Notes under the pieces: model-generated | The model's input: the letters and a program-made list of their open reading frames with translations, nothing else | Told to the model about the DNA's origin: nothing | The model's database searches: none | Program-made: the position numbers and the translations under genes | In this document: piece by piece, positions 8,314 to 14,792 of the stretch | Numbering within the stretch: position 1 is the stretch's first letter | Layout of the letters: each line of letters starts with the position of its first letter | Assembly: GCA_947305045.1 (NCBI GenBank) | Contig: CAMZCW010000012.1 | Span: 1 to 28,325, forward strand | Length of the DNA: 28,325 bases | Direction: 5' to 3' | Source: an uncultured Bacteroidales bacterium | Lineage (GTDB): Bacteria; Bacteroidota; Bacteroidia; Bacteroidales; UBA932

Positions 8314-8565
8314 CTATTGCAGCCACCTCTCCATCACCCCCACCGCCTTCGTCAAGTCCTCCAGAAAGGTAGTGTGTTCGTGTAGAAACGCCGGATTACT
8401 TTGTGAGAGCTCGTCAAACAATTCCTTCGACATAGAATTTGCATACGAGGCGATGCAGTCCTCTATATGGTCCATCTCCCTTTCGGACGTGGAATGTTCG
8501 TAGACTTTCAGCTTCTGGTGAAAGAAGGCGTAAGCCTGCTCGACGGTGTTCTTATCGGCCTTCAT
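8314..8565 (-). CDS. Small unknown helical protein (possible nonsense-shortened gene)
   Basis: An 83-residue, mostly alpha-helical acidic protein starting MKADKNTVEQAYAFF. I recognise no family. The start overlaps the previous stop as ATGA (8562-8565), so it is probably translated from the FKBP/DUF4250 transcript. The stop is TAG at 8316-8314, but the same frame stays open for another 39 codons and reads like a Lys/Glu-rich protein tail ('QAEKKPEEAKLKQDNPVERI') before entering AT-rich DNA next to the helicase. The original gene may therefore have been longer. Confidence 0.7.
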   Translation of the reverse strand: MKADKNTVEQAYAFFHQKLKVYEHSTSEREMDHIEDCIASYANSMSKELFDELSQSNPAFLHEHTTFLEDLTKAVGVMERWLQ

Positions 8566-8747
8566 TTCACGCAGTTGAGTTGTTCCTGATAGGCATAGCC
8601 CTGGCTGGCCAGCAGATGGTCCATCTCTTCCCGTTCCACGTTGAAACAATAGCAGATCTGGTCCAGGTTCTCAAAGATTTCGTCCCTAAGGAGGAAGTTG
8701 ATCGTCGAGACCAGCATGGGAATATCGCTGAGCGGGAGATGGTCCAT
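8562..8747 (-). CDS. DUF4250 family small protein
   Basis: A 61-residue protein matching DUF4250: 'LSDIPMLVSTINFLLRDE' followed by 'LDQICYCFNVEREEMDHLLA' and a short 'GYAYQEQLNC' end. The pattern suggests a compact helical fold with a helix-turn-helix-like second half, and no function is established for the family. The start ATG at 8747 shares one base with the FKBP stop (TAATG). The end overlaps the next gene by four bases. Confidence 0.8.
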   Translation of the reverse strand: MDHLPLSDIPMLVSTINFLLRDEIFENLDQICYCFNVEREEMDHLLASQGYAYQEQLNCVK

Positions 8748-9157
8748 TAGCGTTCTATCTTGACTAATTGGAGTTCGAAAATGAGCGTGGAATGGGCCGG
8801 GATATCGTCCATCTTCATGGCTCCATAGCCCCACTTGGCCGGGATGTACACTTCCCATTTATCGCCTTCGTGCATGCGTGTAAGGGCGATCTGCCAGCCC
8901 ATGATGAGGTCACCTACCATGAACAGCGCCGGGAGCTGGTCCCCTTCCGTGGTGTCGAAGACGGTTCCGTCTATAAGACGGCCCGTGTAATGCACGTAGA
9001 CGATGCTGCGGGGCGTGGGCTTCTTGGTGCCGTGGCCTTCTTCCAGGACTGTATACAGGACACCGTTATCGAGCGCGACAATCCCCTCCTCCTGGGCCTT
9101 GACGGCCAGGAAGGCTTCATTGGCTTCTTTGTAGGGGTTGACTCTTTTCTTTTTCAT
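8747..9157 (-). CDS. FKBP-type peptidyl-prolyl cis-trans isomerase, cytosolic
   Basis: A 136-residue single-domain FKBP that speeds cis-trans isomerisation of X-Pro bonds. Residues about 30-136 carry the fold: 'VYVHYTGRLIDGTVFDTT', then 'MGWQIALTRMHEGDKWEVYIPAKWGYG' (in parts) and the final 'IPAHSTLIFELQLVKI'. Many Bacteroidota FKBPs are periplasmic or lipoproteins, but this one begins MKKKRVNPYKEA with no signal peptide, so it is probably cytosolic. It is the first gene of the minus-strand run. No exact -7 box was found upstream; the closest is TAAATTCG at 9163-9170. Confidence 0.92.
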   Translation of the reverse strand: MKKKRVNPYKEANEAFLAVKAQEEGIVALDNGVLYTVLEEGHGTKKPTPRSIVYVHYTGRLIDGTVFDTTEGDQLPALFMVGDLIMGWQIALTRMHEGDKWEVYIPAKWGYGAMKMDDIPAHSTLIFELQLVKIER

Positions 9158-9226
9158 CTTGGATGCGAATTTACGACTTTTTCACGGGATTTAGAGCTTG
9201 CGCAATGTCTTGGCACAAGCAAGCAT

Positions 9227-9234
9227 TAGCTTTG
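9227..9234 (+). promoter_or_regulatory. -7 promoter box driving the small membrane peptide and macro-like gene
   Basis: TAGCTTTG is an exact TAnnTTTG match, 21 bases before the ATG at 9256. A TTGG lies about 17 bases upstream of it. The element sits in the 98-base gap between the divergent FKBP gene and the plus-strand genes. Confidence 0.5.
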
Positions 9235-9255
9235 CAGCAACAAATGATGTAAGCC

Positions 9256-9369
9256 ATGCTTGAGATTATTATTTCCGTTGCTTTGTATGTGGGAGCCCTG
9301 GTGTTCCTGGTGAAAGGTGCCTTCGCTTTTTGCAATAACAGCCATGAGAACGTGGTCACAGAACCGTAG
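9256..9369 (+). CDS. 37-residue membrane peptide
   Basis: A short frame read directly from the sequence, beginning ATG CTT GAG at 9256 and ending TAG at 9367-9369. It encodes MLEIIISVALYVGALVFLVK and then a short tail, so nearly the whole peptide is one transmembrane helix followed by a soluble C-terminus with one Cys. An exact -7 promoter box lies 21 bases upstream. The macro-like gene starts 46 bases downstream on the same strand and may be co-transcribed. Function is unknown; type I toxin-like or membrane regulatory peptides have this shape, but nothing here proves either. Confidence 0.5.
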   Translation: MLEIIISVALYVGALVFLVKGAFAFCNNSHENVVTEP

Positions 9370-9399
9370 ATTTTCCGCGGCTTTTCCAGGAATTCTTTG

Positions 9400-9407
9400 T
9401 ACCTTCG
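9400..9407 (+). promoter_or_regulatory. Possible secondary -7 box before the macro-like gene
   Basis: TACCTTCG differs from TAnnTTTG at one position and lies 8 bases before the ATG at 9416. TTTTCC lies about 18 bases upstream, in the place of a -33 element. It could allow near-leaderless expression of the next gene independently of the small peptide. Weak evidence. Confidence 0.3.
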
Positions 9408-9415
9408 TGTACAAT

Positions 9416-9823
9416 ATGAGAACGTACAATGAAATTGAGCGTCCGGACTTTACGCCGGACATGATATCGGAACTGAAGGCCGATGAGGTGTTTGTTTTCG
9501 GCAGCAACCTGGAAGGCATGCATGGAGGCGGAGCGGCATTCTATGCTTGGAAACACTTTGGTGCCGTGATGGGCTGCGGTGTCGGCCTTCGTGGCCAAAG
9601 CTACGCCATCCCGACCATGCAAGGCGGCGTGGAGACCATCGAGCCGTACGTTTCTTCTTTCATCGCTTTCGCGAAGGAGCATCCGGAGTTGTTCTTCTAC
9701 GTCACCCGCATCGGCTGCGGCATCGCCGGATTCCGCGAGAAGGAGATTGCTCCCCTATTTGCGGGTGCCATCGGCCTGGAAAATGTGTGTCTTCCGGGGA
9801 GTTTTGTGAGAATTCTCAGGTAG
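9416..9823 (+). CDS. Macro-like protein resembling A1S_2505 family
   Basis: A 135-residue protein with 'VFVFGSNLEGMHGGGAA', 'GLRGQSYAIPT', 'FIAFAKEHPELFFYVTRIGCGIAGF' and 'IAPLF'. This signature occurs in a widespread family, sometimes annotated as phage-related non-structural protein A1S_2505, that resembles macro (ADP-ribose-binding) domains: a glycine-rich loop after the first strand and a 'TRIGCGIAG' loop after the last. A nucleotide-derivative ligand is likely by analogy, but no activity is established. The start at 9416 is chosen because the similarity begins shortly after it; an in-frame start at 9317 would add a segment overlapping the small peptide gene. Confidence 0.8.
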   Translation: MRTYNEIERPDFTPDMISELKADEVFVFGSNLEGMHGGGAAFYAWKHFGAVMGCGVGLRGQSYAIPTMQGGVETIEPYVSSFIAFAKEHPELFFYVTRIGCGIAGFREKEIAPLFAGAIGLENVCLPGSFVRILR

Positions 9824-9903
9824 CGACCTTGCAAACCTGTCCAATACAATTTCCTGCTATATTTTTTTCTTTGCAGCTGAAATAAAAGAGATGGTTAAGA
9901 ATT

Positions 9904-10398
9904 ATGACTGATTTTGCGGCAATAGACTTTGAAACGGCCAACGAGTGCCGATGCAGCGTATGCAGCGTGGGCGTGGTGATTGTACGCGGTGGTGAGGTTG
10001 TAGACTCGTTCTATTCCCTGATTCACCCTGAGCCAGACTATTACCAGTGGTTCTGCCAGCAGGTTCATGGGCTAGGGCCGGAGGATACCGACGATGCACC
10101 GGTGTTTCCGAAGGTATGGGCGAAGATCGCTCCTCTGATTGAAGGACTGCCGCTTGTGGCGCACAACTCCCCTTTCGACGAAGGTTGCCTGAGGGAGGTC
10201 TTCAAGGTGTATCGGATGGATTATCCGGACTACGAGTTTTTCGACACGCTGGTCACTGCGCGACGGCATTTCCATGGCACGCTCCCCAACCATCAGTTGC
10301 AGACCGTGGCGGCCGCTTGCGGGTACGATTTGACCCGTCATCACCATGCGCTGGCGGATGCTGAAGCCTGCGCAGCGATAGCGCTAAAGATACTGTAA
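9904..10398 (+). CDS. 3'-5' exonuclease, DEDDh (DnaQ-like) family
   Basis: A 164-residue exonuclease domain. Exo I is 'AAIDFETAN' (D8, E10), Exo II is 'VAHNSPFDEGCLREVF', and Exo III is 'HHALADAEACAAIAL', giving the DEDDh His and Asp. It matches the family annotated as DNA polymerase III epsilon-like in Bacteroidota. As a lone domain with no polymerase-binding tail it more likely trims DNA or RNA in repair than proofreads the replicase. It follows the macro-like gene by 80 bases. The gap holds an imperfect promoter-like TATATTTT at 9858-9865. Confidence 0.9.
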   Translation: MTDFAAIDFETANECRCSVCSVGVVIVRGGEVVDSFYSLIHPEPDYYQWFCQQVHGLGPEDTDDAPVFPKVWAKIAPLIEGLPLVAHNSPFDEGCLREVFKVYRMDYPDYEFFDTLVTARRHFHGTLPNHQLQTVAAACGYDLTRHHHALADAEACAAIALKIL

Positions 10399-10447
10399 AA
10401 ATGGGGTAAGTTCTGGACTCATGAGCACTCGAATTGCTGGATGCGGA

Positions 10448-10620
10448 CTATTTGACGTAATAGCCGCCAGTTTTGTCCGAACCCGGAAGTAGGTTTAGTG
10501 TCTCATATAGCGGCCCATTTAGTGGCTCGTTTTGCGGCTCATTTACTCCGCCACTAAGCCTTGGAGTCAGCGACTCCTTAAAGCGAATCGTCAAATAGAC
10601 ATACCCGTTCGCCTCTTTTC
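10448..10620 (-). pseudogene. Decayed C-terminal piece of an AlbA/ATP-binding (HATPase_c_4) type regulator
   Basis: On the minus strand one frame ends at a TAG (10450-10448) and reads 'GYVYLTIRFKESL', a 'VNEPQNEPLNGPLYETL' tract and 'GSDKTGGYYVK'. AlbA_2-type ATP-binding regulators end in the same order: a strand, repeated N-E-P/R units, a winged helix and a 'GS-KTG-Y' finish. Here the winged helix is missing, as if by deletion. Another minus frame (10573-10710) reads 'KFTDLKDLCIIKDLLIL' and 'KKRGERVCLFDDSL', so the wider 10399-10849 interval seems to hold frameshifted coding remains and no intact gene. Confidence 0.35.
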
Positions 10621-10849
10621 TTGCTCTGCTCCACTGGCGAAGTAAGGATAAGAAGGTCCTTAATGATACAGAGGTCTTTGAGGTCGGTGAATTTCGAGCT
10701 AGCTCAGGAGTTTCTTGACGATGGTGGAGATGGTGCGGCCGTCGGAGAGACCGGCGTGTGTTTAAGGAGTGAATGTTATCGAATCTCTTGGATTTTCCGA
10801 AGAAAACTCTTAGAATTGCAAAAGTTTGACAAATTTAGGAGTTTATTTT

Positions 10850-10987
10850 ATGATCGTCCGGTTTTCAGTCGAGAATTACGGTCCATGCGCAAAACCCTGT
10901 GTTTCGATCTCAAAAACGCTCCTCTTCTTGTTCCCTCTCTACTTGAAAACGCAGCGCGAAGGGTCCACCCCGGGGGTAGGCGTATAG
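10850..10987 (+). pseudogene. N-terminal stub of an AAA_15-type ATPase gene
   Basis: From ATG at 10850 the frame begins MIVRFSVENYGP, the typical start of AAA_15/COG1106 (OLD- and SMC-like) ATPases, which continue into a strand and then a Walker A loop. After about 12-28 residues the similarity is lost, no Walker A follows, and the frame ends at 10987 inside the 3' end of the convergent metallophosphatase gene. The rest of the ATPase gene seems deleted. A TTTGACA and an A/T-rich AGGAG-containing leader still precede the ATG. Confidence 0.45.
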
Positions 10988-11757
10988 CTTACCATGACTC
11001 CGCTCTCCCCTACCCTCACCACGTTGTATCCGGGCGTCCCGTGCCCGAGGGCATTGCAGACCGGACCGGCAGTCACAAGGTGTATCCCCTCAATGACAGC
11101 ATCATAGTCCTGGTGGGTGTGACCAGCAAAGACCACATCCACGCCCTTTTCCTTGAAAAGCGAGAGATACTTCTGCCTCTGCTCCATGGAGAAGTTGAAG
11201 TAGTCCTCTTTCTCGTCCAGGCTCTCCCTGACGATAGGGCAATGGAGGAACACGAAGGTGTACCGGCATCCCTTCGCCGCATCCAGCTCCCTGACGAGCC
11301 AGTCCCACTGCTCCGCCTCGGCCTCCGTCACACCGTCCTTGATGCAGTTGGAGTCCATCCCGATGAACGCGCAGCCCCTGTCCCGGAAGGAGAAACGGTC
11401 ATATCCCCGGAGCGCGATGTAGGCCTTCTGTTTCTCGCGCGTGAATCCCATGTAGTCATGGTTCCCAGGGACGGTATAGACGGGAGCTTCAATCTCAGAG
11501 AGTCGGGTCCTATACACGGAATCCTGCACGGGGTCGGAGGGGTTATCCACGAGGTCTCCCGTCACGAAGACATAGGCGGGCGAAAGGGCATTGGAGGCCA
11601 CCACCGCCGCTTTCATCAGGGAATCCGAATGGGAGTACCCCTCGGACTTGTCGATAAAGCCTATCTGGGTATCGCTCATCTGAACGAAGGTGAAAGGCTC
11701 AAAAGAGTTGCAGGCTGCTGTCAACATAAGGGCTATTCCAAGGGTATATGTTTTCAT
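10939..11757 (-). CDS. Calcineurin-like metallophosphoesterase, lipoprotein
   Basis: A 272-residue two-metal phosphoesterase. The metal and active-site motifs occur in order: 'MSDTQIG' (Asp; Gln where many have His, as in CSTP1/CPPED1-like enzymes), 'VTGDLVDN', 'PGNHDYMG', 'FLHCPI' and 'GHTHQD'. The N-terminus MKTYTLGIALMLTAAC looks like a lipoprotein signal with the lipidated Cys at 16, so the enzyme is probably membrane-anchored outside the cytoplasm. The ATG at 11757 is preferred over 11775 because it gives a clean signal peptide. An exact -7 box lies at 11773-11780. The substrate is unknown. Confidence 0.9.
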   Translation of the reverse strand: MKTYTLGIALMLTAACNSFEPFTFVQMSDTQIGFIDKSEGYSHSDSLMKAAVVASNALSPAYVFVTGDLVDNPSDPVQDSVYRTRLSEIEAPVYTVPGNHDYMGFTREKQKAYIALRGYDRFSFRDRGCAFIGMDSNCIKDGVTEAEAEQWDWLVRELDAAKGCRYTFVFLHCPIVRESLDEKEDYFNFSMEQRQKYLSLFKEKGVDVVFAGHTHQDYDAVIEGIHLVTAGPVCNALGHGTPGYNVVRVGESGVMVSYTPTPGVDPSRCVFK

Positions 11758-11772
11758 TGCTCGGACGTTTTT

Positions 11773-11780
11773 CAAAGTTA
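11773..11780 (-). promoter_or_regulatory. -7 promoter box for the metallophosphoesterase gene
   Basis: On the minus strand TAACTTTG is an exact TAnnTTTG match, 15 bases upstream of the ATG at 11757, which predicts a short 5' leader. It would also overlap the longer upstream start at 11775, supporting the shorter protein. Confidence 0.5.
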
Positions 11781-11800
11781 CGCATTATTTGGCGAAGTAA

Positions 11801-11932
11801 CAAGGTCTTGCGGCCTTCGCAAAGGCAGGCTACGACTTTTCTCTGCGGGAAAGTGCCCAGGCAGCCGGTCTTGGCGACATGTCCCTAGAGGAAGTCAATG
11901 AAGAGATTAGCGCTGTAAGAAATGGCAGATAA
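11801..11932 (+). pseudogene. Possible antitoxin C-terminus (RelB/Phd-like remnant)
   Basis: A frame with no start of its own, open from a TAA at 11798 to a TAA at 11930. It reads 'ESAQAAGLGDMSLEEVNEEI' followed by SAVRNGR, which resembles the C-termini of antitoxins encoded before PIN-domain toxins. Its stop overlaps an ATG at 11922 in another frame, the usual antitoxin/toxin junction. The DNA-binding N-terminal half is absent. Confidence 0.35.
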
Positions 11933-12060
11933 GGTTTATGCGGTTATGGGTCCAGTGAATGGGACGATGACAGCACTTTGTTCCCTTATCTCCACCCCTG
12001 AGCGGGCAAGGTGGTGGCTCCGAGCGGGCAAGGTGGGGGCCCTGTTCGACAATAATCGAC
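11922..12060 (+). pseudogene. Possible PIN-domain toxin remnant
   Basis: From ATG at 11922 the frame reads MADKVYAVMG and later 'AGKVGALFDNN'. PIN toxins of the COG1569 type start with a similar 'KVYAVIDTNVLVSAL' strand and contain a 'GK--PLFNEEIL' segment. The catalytic first Asp is not preserved ('MGPVNGT' in its place), and similarity ends near 12060 although the frame runs on into the PHP-phosphatase gene. The call rests mainly on layout and two weak matches. Nothing else is seen in 11933-12129. Confidence 0.25.
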
Positions 12061-12129
12061 AATTACTTGGCAACGCTGTGTTGTTCATCGAAGTAAGCGT
12101 ACTTGTCGGCCTGGTTCCTGGACCAAATC

Positions 12130-12789
12130 CTAGTTTTGGCCAAACGCTTCGGCCTGGAAATGAATACGGTCGAAGAACTGGGCGTAGCGCTCGTTATGGA
12201 GGTCGGTCCCTACCAGGTGGTAGAGGCCGGCTTTCATTAAAGCCTCGCAGCGGACGCTGACCGCCTGGCCATAGAGGCCTTCGAGGGAACCAGCATTACG
12301 CTGAAACAGGCAGCCTGCTTCATTAAGGCTGATATAATCCTCCATTTCCAGGTACAAATAGCGCTCGGGATGCGCCAGGACGGGTTGGTAGCCCATATCC
12401 AGCAGACGCTTGACCTCGTCCAGAGGGACGATATCCCCCACCTTCGTGGGGTCGTTGATAGGGAGCTCTACCAGCAGATGATTGCCCTCCCACGGCAGCA
12501 GCCAGCCTTTTTCCAGCGTCTCCGGCCAGGTTTCCGGGATGAAGCGATATTCCATGGACGGCACCAGTTCCAGCGGGATCCGGCGGACAGCCAGCGCTTC
12601 CCGCAGCCTATCGCAGGCACGCCGCACGATATCCGGCGTATTCCTGAACATATACGAACGATGCGAAGTGCAGATGGCCCGTTCAAAGCCCCACGCCACC
12701 TGCCTGCGCGCCAGGTCGGCCGAAACCTCGATGCAAGAGGCTCCGTCGTCAATTTCCGGGAGAATATGGCAGTGGCAGTCGATTCTCAT
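12130..12789 (-). CDS. CpsB/YwqE-type PHP-domain tyrosine-protein phosphatase
   Basis: A 219-residue metal-dependent phosphatase that in characterised relatives removes phosphate from the tyrosine-rich tail of capsule-assembly kinases. Motifs: 'DCHCHILPEIDDGA' (two His and the Asp pair), 'TSHRSYMF', 'PSMEYRF', 'LLVELPI', 'VLAHPERY' and the closing 'GTDLHN'. It is slightly shorter than the usual 240-260 residues but has every metal-ligand motif I looked for. No capsule or BY-kinase gene is visible nearby, so it is an orphan in this window. Confidence 0.9.
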   Translation of the reverse strand: MRIDCHCHILPEIDDGASCIEVSADLARRQVAWGFERAICTSHRSYMFRNTPDIVRRACDRLREALAVRRIPLELVPSMEYRFIPETWPETLEKGWLLPWEGNHLLVELPINDPTKVGDIVPLDEVKRLLDMGYQPVLAHPERYLYLEMEDYISLNEAGCLFQRNAGSLEGLYGQAVSVRCEALMKAGLYHLVGTDLHNERYAQFFDRIHFQAEAFGQN

Positions 12790-12796
12790 GGCGTTG

Positions 12797-12804
12797 CAAA
12801 GATA
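12797..12804 (-). promoter_or_regulatory. -7 promoter box very close to the PHP phosphatase start
   Basis: On the minus strand TATCTTTG, an exact TAnnTTTG match, ends only 7 bases before the ATG at 12789. Transcription would start almost at the start codon, so the mRNA would be leaderless or nearly so. Confidence 0.5.
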
Positions 12805-12888
12805 CGGATATGCCGGTGCCTGGGCTCTTGGCTTTACTCAAGCCCCGGGGACGGGGATGTTGCCTTTTATGCGGATATCATCGTACAT

Positions 12889-13965
12889 TCACTTCGTCTT
12901 ATATTCCTCCGCCTTCAACATCCACTCCCGGGCCTTTTCCTTGTTGCCCATTTTGGCGTAGAGTTCGCCGATTTCAAAGCTCAGGGGCTCTGGATGGATA
13001 TTGGGATTGCCGGGGAACTTCAGGCTGAGCTCAAAGCCGGTCATATACATATCCAGGGCCTTCTGGTACTCTCCCAGATGGCCAAGGGCAAAGCCCACCC
13101 AGACGATGTCTTCACCAGCCTCGGCATCGTACTCCCCTTTCGTTTCCTTCACAATCTTGATAGCCTCCATAAAATGGGTGACGGCCGACTGATAACGCTC
13201 TGTCATGATATAAAACATACCGGCTTTCCGGTACACCTGACAGGTGTTTTCGTGCGAGGGGCCATAGACCTTCATGGTGAGTTTAATCTCCAACCGAAGC
13301 ATCTCTTCACCTCTGGAGGCGTATTGGTTTCCCAGCTGATAGTTATCGACCAGAAGGGTGGTATATTCGCTTACAAGATTCCGGTAGCGGAGAGGGTCTA
13401 AATTGGCCTCTTCGGCCGCCTTTAGTGCATCCTCATACAGCCTGGAAGCCCTTTTTAGCGCCTCATCATAGCTCACACCCTCCTTCTTGAAGACCTCTTT
13501 GGCCTCGTGTTTTAGGATGCCGATATATGCAATGGCCTGCTCATAGGCCTCGCTGGTGTCCGGGTAGAAGACAAAAAAGACAGGCTTGGAGCAGCTGCGA
13601 ACGGGCAGTCCCCTGCTCTCCAGATAGGCATAGATGGCATCCTTTTCCCCATGCTTAAAGCCGGGGATGCCCTCTATGGTTTCCCGGGTGAACTGGGCCA
13701 GGTCGGCCAGCACCTGCACCTGGTTGATGTAAAGGCGATCCTTGATGTCCTGGGACAGCGGCATATCGTCCCGTTTCTCCAGAAGTGTCGGATCGTCCTT
13801 GACCTTGGCCCGAAGAGCTGTCTCACAGAGGAACTCCTCCCAGGATTTATGGGTACCACTCTCCTGTTCGGCATGATACATAGCACGAAGCTCTTCGTCC
13901 GTATTTATCGAACGAAGTTTCAGTACCTGTTCTCCCAGCCAGGGATTTACGATGGGTTCATCCAT
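12889..13965 (-). CDS. NPWL/alpha-CTD-like module with TPR-like C-terminus
   Basis: A 358-residue protein in two parts. Residues 7-126 form a module shared with the 14793-16247 gene: 'NPWLGEQVLKL', 'SWEEFL', then a helix-hairpin-helix-like segment ('LSQDIKDRLYINQVQVLADL', 'ETIEGIPGFKHGEKDAIYAYL') resembling the RNA polymerase alpha C-terminal domain. Residues about 138-358 are helical TPR-like repeats ('YQSAVTHFMEAIKIV', 'YQKALDMYMTGFEL', 'GELYAKMGNKEKAREWMLKA'). No signal peptide or membrane segment is seen. A role as a cytoplasmic adaptor, binding nucleic acid or RNA polymerase through the module and protein through the TPRs, is inference. The ATG at 13965 is chosen over 14001 because it avoids overlap with the previous gene and starts MDEPIVNPWL. 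Confidence 0.82.
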   Translation of the reverse strand: MDEPIVNPWLGEQVLKLRSINTDEELRAMYHAEQESGTHKSWEEFLCETALRAKVKDDPTLLEKRDDMPLSQDIKDRLYINQVQVLADLAQFTRETIEGIPGFKHGEKDAIYAYLESRGLPVRSCSKPVFFVFYPDTSEAYEQAIAYIGILKHEAKEVFKKEGVSYDEALKRASRLYEDALKAAEEANLDPLRYRNLVSEYTTLLVDNYQLGNQYASRGEEMLRLEIKLTMKVYGPSHENTCQVYRKAGMFYIMTERYQSAVTHFMEAIKIVKETKGEYDAEAGEDIVWVGFALGHLGEYQKALDMYMTGFELSLKFPGNPNIHPEPLSFEIGELYAKMGNKEKAREWMLKAEEYKTK

Positions 13966-13975
13966 AGGTACAAAT

Positions 13976-14392
13976 TTATGCCTTTTTCTTGATATAGGCA
14001 AAGGCGGGGAAGGTCTTGATGATTTCCCGGATGGAGCTGTTGACCCAGGCTTCCAGCTGAGGCTTTCCGGGGCAGTTGTTCACATAATATTTAGAGGCCA
14101 GATTGCCTTCGTTCACCAACTCGAACTCCACGTAGCCCGGCATATCGATACGTTCGTCAGAGGTCACCAGCTCAACGTTCATCTCCTTGACTCCCTCGGC
14201 AAGGATGTCCAGGACCTTGCTCCCTACTACGCCCACGGTGAGCTTCAGGAGGTCGTGCCCCATCTTTTCGTCGAAATGGGTCTGGAACTTCTTGTAGTAG
14301 GGTTGTACGTCGTCCAGCATCCAAAGCTTGCCATAGTTCTTGGAGAGAGTCAGGGTGCGATTGATGGTGTTAGGTTTGTTCATATGGGTCAT
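13976..14392 (-). CDS. Unknown 138-residue protein upstream of the NPWL-TPR gene
   Basis: I do not recognise a family. The protein begins MTHMNKPNTINRTL, is soluble, and mixes helical and strand-like stretches ('LLKLTVGVVGSKVLDILAEGVKEM', in part, then 'YVEFELVNEG'). It ends in 'AYIKKKA'. A start at the second Met (14383) is equally possible. It lies 10 bases before the NPWL-TPR gene and is probably co-transcribed. The inverted repeat at 14446-14486 lies upstream of it. No exact TAnnTTTG box was found in front. Confidence 0.7.
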   Translation of the reverse strand: MTHMNKPNTINRTLTLSKNYGKLWMLDDVQPYYKKFQTHFDEKMGHDLLKLTVGVVGSKVLDILAEGVKEMNVELVTSDERIDMPGYVEFELVNEGNLASKYYVNNCPGKPQLEAWVNSSIREIIKTFPAFAYIKKKA

Positions 14393-14445
14393 AGTTAAGG
14401 GTTAAATGTTCACGCTTACACCGATAAAGACGGGTGAGTCCATAG

Positions 14446-14486
14446 AATCTATCAAGAAAAAGAAAAAAATATCACTATGATAGATT
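14446..14486. repeat. Inverted repeat AATCTATCA...TGATAGATT
   Basis: Two perfect 9-base arms, AATCTATCA at 14446-14454 and TGATAGATT at 14478-14486, are separated by 23 A-rich bases. They lie between the divergent minus-strand gene starting at 14392 and the plus-strand ORF starting at 14586. The same 9-mer occurs once more at 27995-28003, in the promoter region of the VWA operon. An operator shared by the two units is possible. Confidence 0.4.
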
Positions 14487-14585
14487 GGGCTATTTATGCA
14501 CGTCTATATGTTCGTATACACGAGATCAGCTTCCGGCCAATGCCCCGCCACCGTGGCGGAGCGGGATGCCTTCGCTCCTTGTACT

Positions 14586-14786
14586 ATGCAGTGCACACTC
14601 ATATACTTTGTCGGCAACAAGCCGTACGTGATTCCTCCGGTGCGAATCAAGCGCTACGAGCGTATCATCTGGACGGAGAAGGGTGAAATCTTCTTCACGG
14701 AAGATGCTGCCCTGGACCATTTTGAATGGTTCCACGAATTGCCCCGGAAGAACTATTTCGGTGAAGATCCTAACGACCCGATGTGA
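14586..14786 (+). CDS. Small unknown protein convergent with the tubulin-like operon
   Basis: A 66-residue frame starting MQCTLIYFVGNKPYVI and ending at a TGA (14784-14786), six bases before the 3' end of the minus-strand NPWL gene. Its composition looks coding (balanced charges, 'RIKRYERIIWTEKGEIFF', 'YFGEDPNDP'), but I know no family. The frame is open back to 14496, where another ATG lies; that upstream part looks less protein-like. It is the only plus-strand gene candidate in the last 16 kb. Confidence 0.5.
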   Translation: MQCTLIYFVGNKPYVIPPVRIKRYERIIWTEKGEIFFTEDAALDHFEWFHELPRKNYFGEDPNDPM

Positions 14787-14792
14787 TCGATT

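Noticed and set aside
8200..8316. Stop-codon recoding (TAG read as an amino acid) in the small gene
   Set aside because: TAG is used as a normal stop by other genes here, such as the GIY-YIG and tubulin-like genes, so a nonsense change or insertion scar is simpler.
10621..11901. Plus-strand open frame of 426 codons
   Set aside because: Mostly antisense to the metallophosphoesterase gene, whose five metal motifs are intact.
12830..12844. Hairpin GGCTT-tactc-AAGCC after the NPWL-TPR gene
   Set aside because: Short stem with no T-tract; insufficient for a terminator call.
12370..13401. Long plus-strand open frame (343 codons)
   Set aside because: Antisense to the PHP phosphatase and NPWL-TPR genes; composition is that of a mirrored reading frame and it spans two real genes.
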